64,000 nucleotides of DNA from Cylindrotheca closterium (Eukaryota > Bacillariophyta > Bacillariophyceae > Bacillariales > Bacillariaceae): NCBI GenBank assembly GCA_933822405.4, contig CAKOGP040000158.1, positions 25,926-89,925 of the forward strand. The letters run 5' to 3'. Of the stretch, positions 50,901 through 61,859 are shown one piece after another. The notes beneath the pieces were generated by a model. That model did no database searches and was not told the origin of the DNA. It saw only the letters and a list, made by a program, of their open reading frames with translations. The translations under genes were made by a program, and so were the position numbers. Numbering within the stretch: the first letter of the stretch is position 1; the number at the start of each line of letters is the position of its first letter.

Positions 50901-51643
50901 GCTAGACGGTTCATTAATTGGATTGATGCATTTCTTGTGGTGTGCCTTGGGTTGTATTTCCACCATGCTAACGTCTGTTTTTAATATTGTCGGTACTGCA
51001 GGAAACAGTGGAGTGAATCAAATTGGGTCGGAGATTTTGGGTATGAGTAATCTCAAGAATATTCTGCTGCGAGGAAATCGGTTCTATTCCGCCATTCCCA
51101 CCCATCTCTATTCCATGACTAAGTTGACTTCGTTGAACTTGAAGGAATGTAGCTTGAAGAATCAGATTCCAGCGCAAATTGGACAACTCACTGCCTTGAC
51201 TGTGTTGGATATTTGTAAGTTCCCGCTCACTCTTGATTGATTGATTGATTCATTCATTCATTTGATATGGAAGCGCAATGATCTAACCCATCAATTTGTC
51301 TTGTGTGTGCGTAGCTGTAAACAACTTGAAGGGACCATTGCCTGCGGCCTTGACTCAAGCTTCAAACTTACGACGACTTGTGGCAGGGCAAAATCCATGG
51401 TCAACTACACTTCCCACTTGGATTGGTCAAATGAAAAAGCTTGAACAGCTATACCTTGCTTACTCTAGTATGCAAGGAAATATCCCCACCCAAATTGCGC
51501 AAATGACATCTTTGACATTCCTTACCTTTACCACCAATCGATTCAATGGTAGCATCCCTCCACTTCCCCCAACTTTGCAGAGCTGCAGCATGAATGGCAA
51601 TCAGTTTAGCAACACTGCGAACAAAGGACCATGTTCTGTTTAG
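47923..51643 (+). CDS. receptor-like membrane protein D with LRR ectodomain
   Basis: Exons 47923-50686, 50813-50890, 51002-51214 and 51315-51643, all introns phase 1, give 1127 aa. I take the ATG at 47923 (MDEAQQEAIGY). An in-frame ATG at 47845 would add 26 residues that look like leader. The cytosolic region (1-370) is Arg/Ser/Lys-rich with a duplicated ~33-aa segment (HKSRHKKDGRPRRQSS / HKSRKKDGRPHRQSS) and PGA motifs (VPGAVA, APGAVS, TPGALS). The span is at 375-397. The shared ectodomain (456-619) has SIQQTIMPKLAGC. A Pro/Thr/Ser stalk of about 180 residues follows, then an LRR N-cap (WTGVTC) and about eight LRRs ending in a cap (PPLPPTLQSCSMNGNQFS) like that of gene B. Exon 2 encodes 26 residues, about one repeat. 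No kinase domain. Confidence 0.9.
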
Positions 51644-52194
51644 GGAAATGGAAATTACCCATACCAATCTATCTAGAAATTATACACATACACAGCATAT
51701 TATTATGTAGAGTAAGGATAGCCACTGTAGTTTTCAGACAACAGAGTAATGCTGTAGCGAGCGAGTGACACATGGAAGTGTCTTTTACTGTTTTTGGATT
51801 ATTACAGTATTGCCATCTCGACGTCTGACTCATTCGATCAAGCAGCTATGGTTTGTGACGTCAGATCAAATACAGTATGATAGAACGAACGAAGACAGAA
51901 CTGAAGGCATCCTTCGGTTCTGAACCAACAGCTGCGAACCATGATATGATTATAAAATATCTACTGGAAATACAGAACTGCAACGATCGCAGTTTGACAC
52001 ATCGAAAGAGAAGTTTGACGATATTAGAGCCATTCAAAGAGAAACTAAGATCATATAGTCAGTGAAAAATAGAGAGCAGCAAAAGCTAGAAGCATACGAA
52101 AGACAAACCGTGCGCTGCAATCTTTTCGCCATCATATTTCGAAATCTGAAGAAAAGAACAAGGCATCGTGCAGCTAAATCCAAATCAACATCAG
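51644..52194. other. intergenic, no gene seen
   Basis: 3' flank of gene D and 5' region of the DHH gene. A 62-codon ORF at 51877 has no support. Confidence 0.5.
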
Positions 52195-54045
52195 ATGAAG
52201 ACACTCGCAGTCTGGTACCTCTTTCACTGTTCTACAGTGACTGCTTTCCTCTCAACGAATCCATCGCTGGCTTCACGGATACAAGCTCCAAGCACATCAG
52301 AAGCAGGTCCACTTGCGTCAAAATCAGAAGCCGCTTCCCACCGAACTTCGATACGTTTTCCATCATCATCGCCATCATCATCGTCATCATCACTCTGCAG
52401 TGTCAGTCCCAAAACAACTGCAGCCGATGCAAAGGCCAACACGAAACAAAAAAAGAAGAACATTCGCGGCAAACCCAAAGCCAACAAGGATGCTGGACCC
52501 AAAATGAGAATTGAAGAACCCTGCAATGTGGTCTTCACTCACACGAATGCTGATTTTGATACACTTGCTGCAGCGGTTGCTTTGTCGCTTTTATGGAGTC
52601 AAAAGACGTTTCCAGAGCGTCCCACTCATGTCGTGTTGCCGCGTGGGGTTCATCCTGTAGTCCAACGTTTCTTGGCCTTTCACAAACATTTATTGCCCCT
52701 TCGAGGTTTCAAAACCATTCTACCAGAGGACGTCCACGCTATTGGAGTAGTCGATGCCCAAAGCGCATCACGGATCGGAAGAGGAAAATCTTGGTTGGAG
52801 AGTGCCCGCTCCATTCACGTCTTTGATCATCACGATACCAATAAGGATCCATCAGAAACAACAAGCAGTAATGATTCTTCGAAACCATCACAATCCAAGA
52901 AAAAGGAAGGCGAAGCGACTACTGCTCCTGCTCCTGCTCCTACTGATACTTCCAATTCTTTGATTGATATGGCAACTGAAGTGGTGATTGATATGGTGGG
53001 TTCGACTACTACTTTGCTGGTGGAACGCTTGCGGGATGCCGGAATCAGACCACAGCCCCACGAAGCGACGCTTTTTGTCTTGGGGATTCGGGCAGATACC
53101 GGTGGTCTGGTGTATGAATCCACGACGCTGAGAGATGCCGCTGCTCTGCTATGGTGCCTAGAACAAGGAGCTTCTCAGACAGCCATTAGTGAATTTGCCA
53201 TTTCACGAATTGGCGAAGAACAGCGATATGTCTTGAATCTTGCTCTGCAGAAAACAGAAACGACCATTTTTCGAGGTCTACGCGTATCGACGGTCTTGGT
53301 GGGCGAAGATGATGATGGCGAACATCACGAATATATCGCTGGTCTGGCACAAGTTTGTGAAGAGCTGCTGGATTTGACCGATTCGGATGTCTTTCTTCTT
53401 GGTGCTACCCATCAATCGGGAAAGGGCGGCAGTAAGGATAAGGCACAGTGGGTATCACTGATTGGACGAGCTTCTCCGCGGGCTGTCGGAGTTGATCTTA
53501 ATCAAATTATGCGAAAGTATGGCGGAGGAGGTCATCCCAAGGCAGCCGCAGCAGCAGTTCGATGCGAAGGTCCATCTGACGGAGAGACTTCCGCCAGGGG
53601 GACTCTTGAGGCCGCAACCAAAATGGTGGAGTCACAAATTCCAGAGCAGCTAGTGGCGTCATCTTTCATGGCACCGATGCAAGTTTTGGTAACAGTGTCA
53701 GCGGAAGATTCTGTTGCTTCTGCTCGCCAAGTATTTGAAGAGAGACGCCTCAAGTCAGCACCAGTCATTGACTCAATCACAAATCAATTCAAGGGGTCCC
53801 TGAAGCTCAATGATTTGGTCAAAGCTATTCGATCGGGAAGATCAGAAGACAAAGTTCGAGGAATCTTGCGATCATCAGTTGACACAGTTTTGCCAGAAAC
53901 TTCAATAGCAGATTTGGAAGAGCTGATGGTGGACAAGGGAGTCGGTCGAATTCCAGTGGTAGACGAGGAAGGTGTGTTGGTAGGGCTGGTGACAAGAACC
54001 GACCTTTTGAGACAACACAAGCTATACGATGCTGCTAATTTCTAG
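52195..54045 (+). CDS. DHH-DHHA1 phosphoesterase with CBS pair, plastid-type presequence
   Basis: I start at ATG 52195 (MKTLAVWYLF), giving 616 aa. The nine codons upstream begin with GTG and are excluded. Residues 1-18 form a signal peptide ending VTAF-L, an ASAFAP-like motif, followed by a Ser-rich transit peptide to about 100. The DHH domain (110-290) has motif I HTNADFD and DHH motif VFDHHD (209-214), with a Lys/Ser/Pro insert after it. DHHA1 (about 300-460) ends in KYGGGGHPKAAAA. Two CBS motifs follow (470-610, GRIPVVDEEG..GLVTRTD). Bacterial homologues often carry the same order plus a poly(A) polymerase/CCA-transferase domain, which is absent here. DHH proteins are Mn-dependent phosphoesterases or nanoRNases; CBS pairs bind adenosyl ligands, suggesting nucleotide control. 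Confidence 0.88.
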   Translation: MKTLAVWYLFHCSTVTAFLSTNPSLASRIQAPSTSEAGPLASKSEAASHRTSIRFPSSSPSSSSSSLCSVSPKTTAADAKANTKQKKKNIRGKPKANKDAGPKMRIEEPCNVVFTHTNADFDTLAAAVALSLLWSQKTFPERPTHVVLPRGVHPVVQRFLAFHKHLLPLRGFKTILPEDVHAIGVVDAQSASRIGRGKSWLESARSIHVFDHHDTNKDPSETTSSNDSSKPSQSKKKEGEATTAPAPAPTDTSNSLIDMATEVVIDMVGSTTTLLVERLRDAGIRPQPHEATLFVLGIRADTGGLVYESTTLRDAAALLWCLEQGASQTAISEFAISRIGEEQRYVLNLALQKTETTIFRGLRVSTVLVGEDDDGEHHEYIAGLAQVCEELLDLTDSDVFLLGATHQSGKGGSKDKAQWVSLIGRASPRAVGVDLNQIMRKYGGGGHPKAAAAAVRCEGPSDGETSARGTLEAATKMVESQIPEQLVASSFMAPMQVLVTVSAEDSVASARQVFEERRLKSAPVIDSITNQFKGSLKLNDLVKAIRSGRSEDKVRGILRSSVDTVLPETSIADLEELMVDKGVGRIPVVDEEGVLVGLVTRTDLLRQHKLYDAANF

Positions 54046-54074
54046 AAGAAAAAAATTAGTTCCTTCTTGCTACT

Positions 54075-56220
54075 TTATGATTCAGTTTCCTCATTGCGCG
54101 GTGCTTTCGAGACAAGCCAAGAAAAGAATTTTCTTGATTTTCGTCTCAGGCCCTCTCTTGGCTTTGTGGCTTGCGAACCAATGCCGTCCATTCCTGCAAC
54201 TTTCTCTTGTTTTGCGTTGGCTCCTGACAATAAAAGGGAAACAGCTCGTCGAGAGGCAACAAATGGAAGACTCGCTTGGAAAATATCAAAATTAGGATCT
54301 CCTGACAATGCAATCCCTTCCAACAATCCCAGTCCACGGGTGACGAGCGCAAAGAAGGGTGGGACTTGGAAGGGATACTTGAAGAAAATTTCATTCAGTT
54401 CCGATGATATCTCCATAAACTTGCGCTTTCGATTTTTCATATCCGATCCTGCTTCAAGCAAACCTCCATTCAAGACCTTGATCAAGATTGGTTTGATTTC
54501 CTCGGTATCAAAATCCTGTGGCAAAAAACCAAGATCCTTACTATCCTGGTCCACCAACTTGTCAAAATCGCGATAAAGCAAGTGCACAAGCGCCTTAGTC
54601 ATAGATCGTCGTTCTTCCGGTTCGACCTTGACGCAAAGACCAAAGTCCAATAGACAAAGAATACCTTTATCCGCAGTTACCAATATGTTCCCGGCTGCAT
54701 GAACAGGTAGCGTCAGAGAAATATCGTTTTAAATAGTGCACGCATACAGTATTCCGTTTCTTGACTACTTACGATGTGGGTCACTATGGAAGGTTCCAAT
54801 GTCCAAGAGTTGCGTCAAGAACAAATCCACTCCAACTGGAATCAGCTTTTGAATAATGGGAGCTGGACTATGTGCCAACGGAATTCCATCGATCCATTCC
54901 GTCGTCAGTACTCGCTGAGTGGAATAGTCCACGAATACATTTGGAATTTTCACCTTGTGATTCAAGCCTCTAGTTGCAAACTCATGTTGAAAGAGCATCT
55001 GATTCTTGGCTTCGTTCTCGTAATCCAGCTCCGAATAGGATCCATGAGAGAAAGAATCAAAGAACGCTCTATGATAGGGAGGCTGCTTGGTAAAAGTGGA
55101 AGTGAAAGTGTCGACAGTGCTCCCATACATTTGTAACAGAAACAAGTCAAGACTGAAGGATTCCAGCATTCCTGGTCTCTGAATCTTGATGGCAACCGTT
55201 TGATTGCTTTTTTCGCCGCCCTGTTGTAGCTTTGCCTTGTACACTTGTCCCAAAGAGGCCGAAGCCACCAATTCAAATTCTTTCAAGTCATTTACCTTGT
55301 CCTCACCCAGTTCGTTTCGTACTATTTCGAGAGCTTCGTCGTGTGTGATTGTGAGCTTGACCGAATCGTGCAGAGTTTGGAGTTCCTTCAACAGCAACGG
55401 ATGCGCGATATCCGGACGAATTGCCAATTGCTGCCCAGCTATAAGGTATAGTTTTGTATTGCAAAACATAAATAATAGATCAAAGGATGAGACATCTGTC
55501 GTATATATCGCCTGATGGAGATCATGAATACCCACAGAATGCCCACAAAACACAAACACACATACCTTTGATCCAAGCAGGTCCCAAATAGGTAAGAGCA
55601 TCCTTCAACTCCTTTGCCAAAGTACGAATGACCTGTTCTTCCAGCTGGGCATCAACACCGTGCAGATTCCGCTTTGATGCAAAAGGTGAATATTTATACC
55701 CCACGTACCGAGCCCAAATGGGGCCTAGCTGTATCGCCACTTGGCCCAATCGTCGAACAATTGAAATGGGTCGTTGCTTCCAATAATTTTGAATGACTTC
55801 TCGACTATATACCCGTGGCAAGGTTGGGGGATCTTTTCCTATCCATCCCTGCTTGGCATTTCCTTCTATGAGCACGGCAGTCACAAACACCACAGAGAGT
55901 GCAGCAATGGTCCTGCTCTGACGTTGTCGTGCAATCGCTGATGGGCTAATTTCTGGAACTACTGGTGGTGCAGAAGAAGTGGACCACCTTATTTGTTGGT
56001 TGCCCCAACACCGCAGTGGTCGCTTGCATCCTGCAGTTCTCGTAACTCTTGACGAATCTCCAAGACTAAGGCCACGGCTACTAGAAGAAACAAGTCGTCT
56101 CGTTCCATCAATTCGTCGTTTCATTTCTTTGCTTCTTCTTATTCTTGCTGCCGAACAATAAGATGAACGAGCCAGCATTATGATATTGTTTTGTATTCTT
56201 CTTCCTGCTTGAAACGCCAT
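54075..56220 (-). CDS. ABC1/UbiB-family atypical kinase (ADCK/COQ8-like), mitochondrial-type N-terminus
   Basis: Three exons on the minus strand: 56220-55566, 55438-54773 and 54694-54075. The introns are 127 and 78 nt, both phase 1, and the product is 646 aa. The N-terminus is Arg/Ser-rich without acidic residues (mitochondrial presequence-like), followed by a membrane segment at about 105-120 (TIAALSVVFVTAVLI). Family motifs are KxGQ (GPAWIKAGQQLAIRPDI, 213-228), the Ala-rich loop VASASLGQVYKAK, AIK lysine 303, the ExD-type LDYENEAKNQ, TEWIDGIPL, catalytic HSDPHPGN (437-443) and LLDFGLC (DFG 457-459). The intron 2 junction splits the codon right after DPH. Family members support ubiquinone or plastoquinone biosynthesis and lipid homeostasis. 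It ends 29 bp from the convergent DHH gene. Confidence 0.93.
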
Positions 56221-57059
56221 GTATATAAGTCTTTCGATCTGTTTTACCTATCAGGATGTACTGCGTATTGCTTGTATACATGAGCTGATGATGTTCGAAA
56301 TATAGAATAATAATGACGAAGTATGATGTTCCATACGCATGACGTATGTTGCTATGGCTTTCGTTTAGTCAAACGAGTCAACGATGAGGTCACCACATTA
56401 CCGATATATCGATCACCTGTGCAGTAGTAGGTACCGGTACTTTTTCAAATTGCTATGGTCTACTGTATATTGCTCCTTTATTGCTACCAAATACATAACA
56501 TTGTTAGATGTGCATTTTCAGGTTTTCTGAAACTTCTTGCACAGTGTCTTGTCTTCTACTCGACTGCCCTTCCAGTCCTTAGTTTGGCGATTCCTAAAGC
56601 AGTACCAAGTGACTTTGCAGGCCAAACGGGAGTACCTTGCTACCTCGTAGCATACACTACAGTGATTCAAGATCTGCTTGAAAGCACTTGAGCAGCAACC
56701 AAAATGGAATACTTTCCACATCATCGTATCAAACACAAATAATAATAATGGAGACATTAATCGTTAGTATGCTACTCTGTGGGCATTCGATTGCCGGTGA
56801 AATATTCGGCTGTAAAGGTCAAGTACTGTGAAGCGGTGAGTCAACAACAAGTTTGAATCTTGCCATGATGCATCTTGATTGTTGTAAGAAATACGATTGC
56901 CAAAAGCAACAATAATATTTAAATCATGAGTTTGCATTCCTGGAGCGAGAAAGAAATCAGGCAATCCCCTTCCTGATATCATCAAAACTTTGATCATCAG
57001 GTCCAATATCTTTGTCGGTGTTCTGACCACAACGCAGCCTTCCTGCAGCAATTCAAACA
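56221..57059. other. promoter of the ABC1 gene and repeat-rich spacer
   Basis: No gene seen. It contains TACCGGTA (56432-56439), about 210 bp upstream of the ABC1 start codon. Confidence 0.5.
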
Positions 57060-57745
57060 AGGTCATTCCATCATCGTTCGTCTTGCTTCCTTGAAGTGTC
57101 TCTTGTGAATGCAACCAATCCTGAAGACCTGGTGTTGCTCTCCATGCCTTTCCTATTCAATTCACCACCATGAAGGCTTAGTCCTTATGGCCGAAAGAAT
57201 AGGAGCTGGGCCAGTTTGGGAGTGCTTCTAAATTCAGTAGTATATCAGGCACAAAGTTATTCGTCATGATGGCCGATACAAGGGCTTTCTGAACTTCTTT
57301 TTCTTCAACAACCTCTTGTCAGAATTTTCAAAATATAATCAATACATTTCCCCAACACAGTTCAGCCCCTGCGTTCTTTTGGGTGTGGAAGAAATGTTCC
57401 CCTAGAGTACAATCACCAGATTCTAGGAATGCAAAGAACATGTCTTGCCTTATTCCTTGATTGTCACTTGGATTCACTCTTAGCAAAAAAACCTTAATTG
57501 CCTCATCCAGGTCACCATGTTCTTGTTGTGCATACGCCAAAATGGCCACTGCTAGGAGATACGGATGGTGTTCAATATGTCCCATTCAATAGTATCTTGA
57601 TGCTCAAATTTGGGCTATATTAGCTTGATGCAAGTGACGGCCTTATCATAAGCTTCTTTTGCTTCTTGTGGCTTTTTAGGAGCTACTGCAGGTGCAGAAA
57701 GATGTATCCCCAATTGGCAAAGGCATCTGCATTAAGAAAGGAAAT
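57060..57745 (-). pseudogene. TPR-like gene remnant with in-frame stops
   Basis: The minus strand reads continuously in protein-like sequence: APKKPQEAKEAYDKAV, HPYLLAVAILAYAQQEHGDL, FFAFLESGDC, EKEVQKALVSAIMTNNFV and WRATPGLQDWL. TGA, TAA and TAG codons interrupt it in the same frame, and there is at least one frameshift. Helical content and Ala/Tyr/Leu spacing suggest tetratricopeptide-like helices. It is a dead copy, perhaps a captured host fragment beside the retroelement debris. Confidence 0.6.
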
Positions 57746-57747
57746 AT

Positions 57748-58660
57748 TTGAACGGCTCTCCTAAGATGATAGACTTGCTCAAGGTGATGGAACTCGTGAA
57801 TGGTTATCGCAAGAGGACACTGCAAGCCCAACTGCTGTGCAAGAAGCAATCACCACACAAAGGTAGAGATATAATGACAATGGATGTCCCTAATGCTTTC
57901 ATTCAAACTTATATGCCTGAAGATAAGGAAGGAGAAGATTGCATCTACATAAATATCACTGGCATGATGGTCCAGGTATTGATTGACATGGCCTGGAGTA
58001 TTGCAAATACGTTGTACTAGAGAACGGAAAGCAAGTAATCTATGTGCAGGTACTACATGCTATATATGGGATGTTGCAATCAGGCCTCCTATTCTATAAT
58101 CAGTTTCAAAGTGATTTGGAGGCAAAGGGATTTGTTTTCAATCCATACCTATGATCAGCACGTTGCCAACAAAGCTATTGATGAAAAACAACAAACTATC
58201 AGGTTTGATGTTGACAATATTATGTCAAGTCACATGGACACAAAGGTGAATGACGAGTTCGCTAAACGGCTGAATATGAGATATGGTTTGATCAATGAGT
58301 GCACAATTGTCAGAGGAAAGATACACAGATCTCTTCGAATGATGTTGGATTTCTTGGTGAAAGGAAAACTCAAGATCCAAATGGACGACTATGTCAAGAA
58401 CATGTTGGAGGATTTACCAATCAAGTTCAGCAAGGATTCAAAGCAGGAAACACCAGCTGGTAACAGTTTACTGGAAGCTGGCAAAGGGAAGTTACAGTGC
58501 TGGTTACCGTAAAATCTTACATAATGCTGTTGCAAGGGGACTTTATGTCTCTAAGAGAGCTGGTTTAAATATCCATCTAACGGTTTCTATTCTTGCCTTG
58601 AGAGTTCAAGAACCCACAGAGTAGGATTGGAAGAAGTGTGTTTGTATGATATTGTACATT
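57748..58660 (+). mobile_element. degenerate copia-type reverse transcriptase fragment
   Basis: RVT_2-like text is readable in shifting frames: MTMDVPNAFIQTYMP, then KYVVLENGKQVIYVQVLHAI, YGMLQSGLLFYNQF, a frameshift after FVFNPY, RFDVDNIMSSHMDTK and ARGLYVSKRA. The YVDD catalytic box corresponds to DVDN here, so the copy is inactive by residue change as well as by frameshifts. No LTRs were found. Confidence 0.85.
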
Positions 58661-58689
58661 GTTGTATTGTCTGACACTTTCTGCTGAAT

Positions 58690-59830
58690 CAGTACAAGTC
58701 ATGAAATGGATGAATGCAGAGAGTTTGTTCTGAGTACTGAAGGCACTCATGGTGATAGATCACAACCTGCTTATTTCTAACACCGTTCCTTGTCCTCTGG
58801 ATTGTTTGCTGCTGTCTCAGCTGCTTTGTCACTGTACAGTTGGTTGGCATCAACTTTTTTGCTTCTTCCGGTTCATTATCAGACACTTCCATTTCTGCCT
58901 TAAAAAACACAGCATCTTTGGTTTCATCATTCTCTTCTATCAGGCCTTGCGGTTTCTCTTGATTGCCATTTTGCGCTCCTTGATCTTTGGCCTGTGCCTC
59001 CACTAGGGCCCCTGAGTTTCTGCTCCTTGTTCTTCTTGATCATCTGGTAGATCTGTCTTGCGCTCATCCGCCTCTGACAAATCATCCACATCAATAGGTA
59101 CTAAAGGATTCTGTCCTGTGTCCGGCAGGTTGACAGCAATTGATTCAGGCAAGATTAGTGGATCCTGCTTCTTTTACAGCAGGCAAAATTATATCATCCG
59201 CAGAGATTGGTTGACCGGGACGCAATTCTTACTTGAGCATCTTCAATTTGCAATATGGCTGGTGCTGTTTGAGACCTTGTTCTTGGACTCTCTTGATAAC
59301 ATTCTTTTCAGTGATAGGCATTGCCCACCTGTCTATTGATTTCTTTGCCAGTTTCCAAAGAGATGAAGTTGTATTGTCCGGTCAAATTTCTTGGGTCCAA
59401 AATGATTGCTCAAATATACCTTTTCAGTCACCTTTAATTGAACATATTTGCCACACCTGTATTTTCAATAATGTTCTAAGTGGAGAGTTCATTTTCAGTT
59501 CTCTTGGCTGATCCAAAAGCAACTCCAGTCTTAATGATGGATCATACCATCATTCTTGGGTAGTCAACGCATTGCATGTCAACCAACTGTCGTTTTGCAT
59601 GGTCTGTACAGACCTTTCTATCTCTGGAATGTGGTCAGCCACTCCACAACAGATCAGTCAAGCTGGCAACAGATCTTTCTCTGCTTCTCCAAATTTGTTG
59701 TCTGCATGGATCTTGGTGATTTGCAAACCAGAGGCAGTTTAGACTTTGAAGACGTCCTTGAGCTCTTCAACAATGGAGCCTTTGGATCTACAGTCCAAAC
59801 CAAGATCAGACTGGATATCGTGGAAATTCC
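58690..59830 (-). mobile_element. degenerate copia-type integrase and linker fragment, inverted
   Basis: On the minus strand the integrase core is visible (ITKIHADNKFGEAEKDL, with the Asp of the DDE site; ADHIPEIERSVQTMQN in shifted frames). The post-integrase linker follows (GQYNFISLETGKEINR, MPITEKNVIKRVQEQG) and a charged stretch (AVNLPDTGQNPLVPID). Several stops and frame changes are present. It lies back-to-back with the reverse transcriptase fragment on the other strand. Confidence 0.78.
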
Positions 59831-61859
59831 GTAGCCGTGGTAGAGATCGCTGTGATCGATCGAGTCGGATACCAGTTTGACTTAATCGACTACACATCCA
59901 ACCAAAATTATACTACAAGAGGCAAGGCCTCCATCTTTACGATAAGACCTGGTTTTGATTACAAATCTTGATATTTTAATATGTATTATTGCTTAATCTA
60001 CATAGACTAGTGGTATACGCAACAACAGTTGCAAATTTTGGTCTAGAATACATGGAATTTCGAATCATTCAATCAGGGCTCCTGAAATGTTGGGAACGGG
60101 TCAATAGAAAACCAGACCAAGGAATCTCATTTCTGCCGCACCATTGAAGAAAAAAAATCCAAAGTCGATACATATAGGTATATTGGTCACTTTTGTAGTG
60201 GTCCTACCGTGTCTGGTTACCGACACGGCGACTGGGACACATTCCTGGGAAATTCTGGATTGAATGCCAAATTGACCACCCAGGTCAAGTAGCTGCAGCT
60301 CAATCACTTCCACCTTGAAATCTCCCATTCCAACGGTGCCAAACCTTGTTAGATATACCCATGGACAAATAAAACGTGCCAGAATAAAGAAGATTGAGGA
60401 AATGAGGTCAACAATTCGACGATTCCAGAAATTTCAACAAACTTACATTTTTTTTACACCAGTTTGGCCACATGATTCTTGATCTAGGACAAATCATTGC
60501 CTTGGTCCCAAAAAATCTAAACTTTAGGCATCCAAGGGAGACCCTGGTGTGTTGTTGGATGGATAGCTGTTTAAATGGCGGCCAGGGGGACCTCCAGAGC
60601 GGCAGAGAACCGACAGCACAAAGGAAGGAAATCGCAAAATCTTTCCAAATTAAACAAAGAAAGTGAACCAATAATGCTCTGTCGTTGTATCAGATACCAA
60701 TATACCATAATATACCTTGGAGCTCGGCGATCTCTGCATGTGTGGCCTTCTGTGGACCCCAAAGGGCAGGCTGACCGATACAGTTCTAACAACGCTTGTT
60801 GATTGTGGCATGATTGGGGTAAAACCTAAATTGAATCACGGCCCATGGCGTAGTATATATATCAAAAGTGCCTGCCATTGCATCTGAATCCACCTATTCT
60901 TCTTGTGGGGCCCATGCCATGACATAGATGTGTTTTTGACAAATTTTGCCACTTGATGAACTCGATGGAGAATATGCACAAAGAAACCTTGATATCGACC
61001 ACCAGATGATTCCAAGACCTTCAGTATAACGCCAGAAGCAACCTCTGCTGGAATTTTCAAGTACTTGGTGCCTTGAGACTTCGTGGGCTCCCAAAACCAT
61101 AATAATTCTTTGTTTTGGACGTTGATGGTGGGCTTCAGTGGTCATTTTGGGGACCAAAGAAACAAACGAGGCCAGATCACGTCATAGAAAGAGGATAGCT
61201 TATGTAAAGATACAGCTACTGTCAGCTGTGCATCAATTTTCTTGTAGTCGGCGATGACTGCAAGTGCCTCAAAGCTTACCATCGTGGTGAAATCAAATTC
61301 ATCATCCTTTTTGGTGGATTTTGACCATTTGGATTCATCTCACATCTCCACTTTTTTCGATATTATACTAGTGTGATGTGTTAGGAAGCAAATTGTGCGA
61401 AAAAGTGGAGATGCCCGATGTTTTGTTGATGTCAACAAGGGGTCGGAAGGTTGATGATGAAAATGGCGATTTATTGTTCTGATGGATTAGTACAAAATCA
61501 ACAAAATTCTACCAGGGCGCGCGGAAAATTTGAAAGTACTATTTTAGGCTGAATAGGTGACGTGGCCTACCAGTTTTACGTATTTCCACCACATGTTTCA
61601 AAATTTTGATTTGGACTGTACTGATTGGAAAGGACACAGTTTTGTAGTCAATTTGTTGAGAGATGGAGTGGAAAACAGTGGCCAATGCACATAGTAAAAA
61701 TCAATGCAAATTTTCAAGTTCTTGAGCTCTTTGTATGTGCTCTTTGGAATCTGGACAATATTGGTTTCCCGACTCTTGCAAACAGCTGGTATCAAGTTCA
61801 TGCCTTAACTACTGTGCCTGGACAATTGCAAGTTTAATTACCATTGATGACTTGAACAT
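59831..61859. other. repeat-derived DNA without an identified gene
   Basis: The minus strand has protein-like but frame-broken stretches (60400-61160), which are probably further retroelement remains. I cannot assign them. No intact ORF above 90 codons has coding character. Confidence 0.4.
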
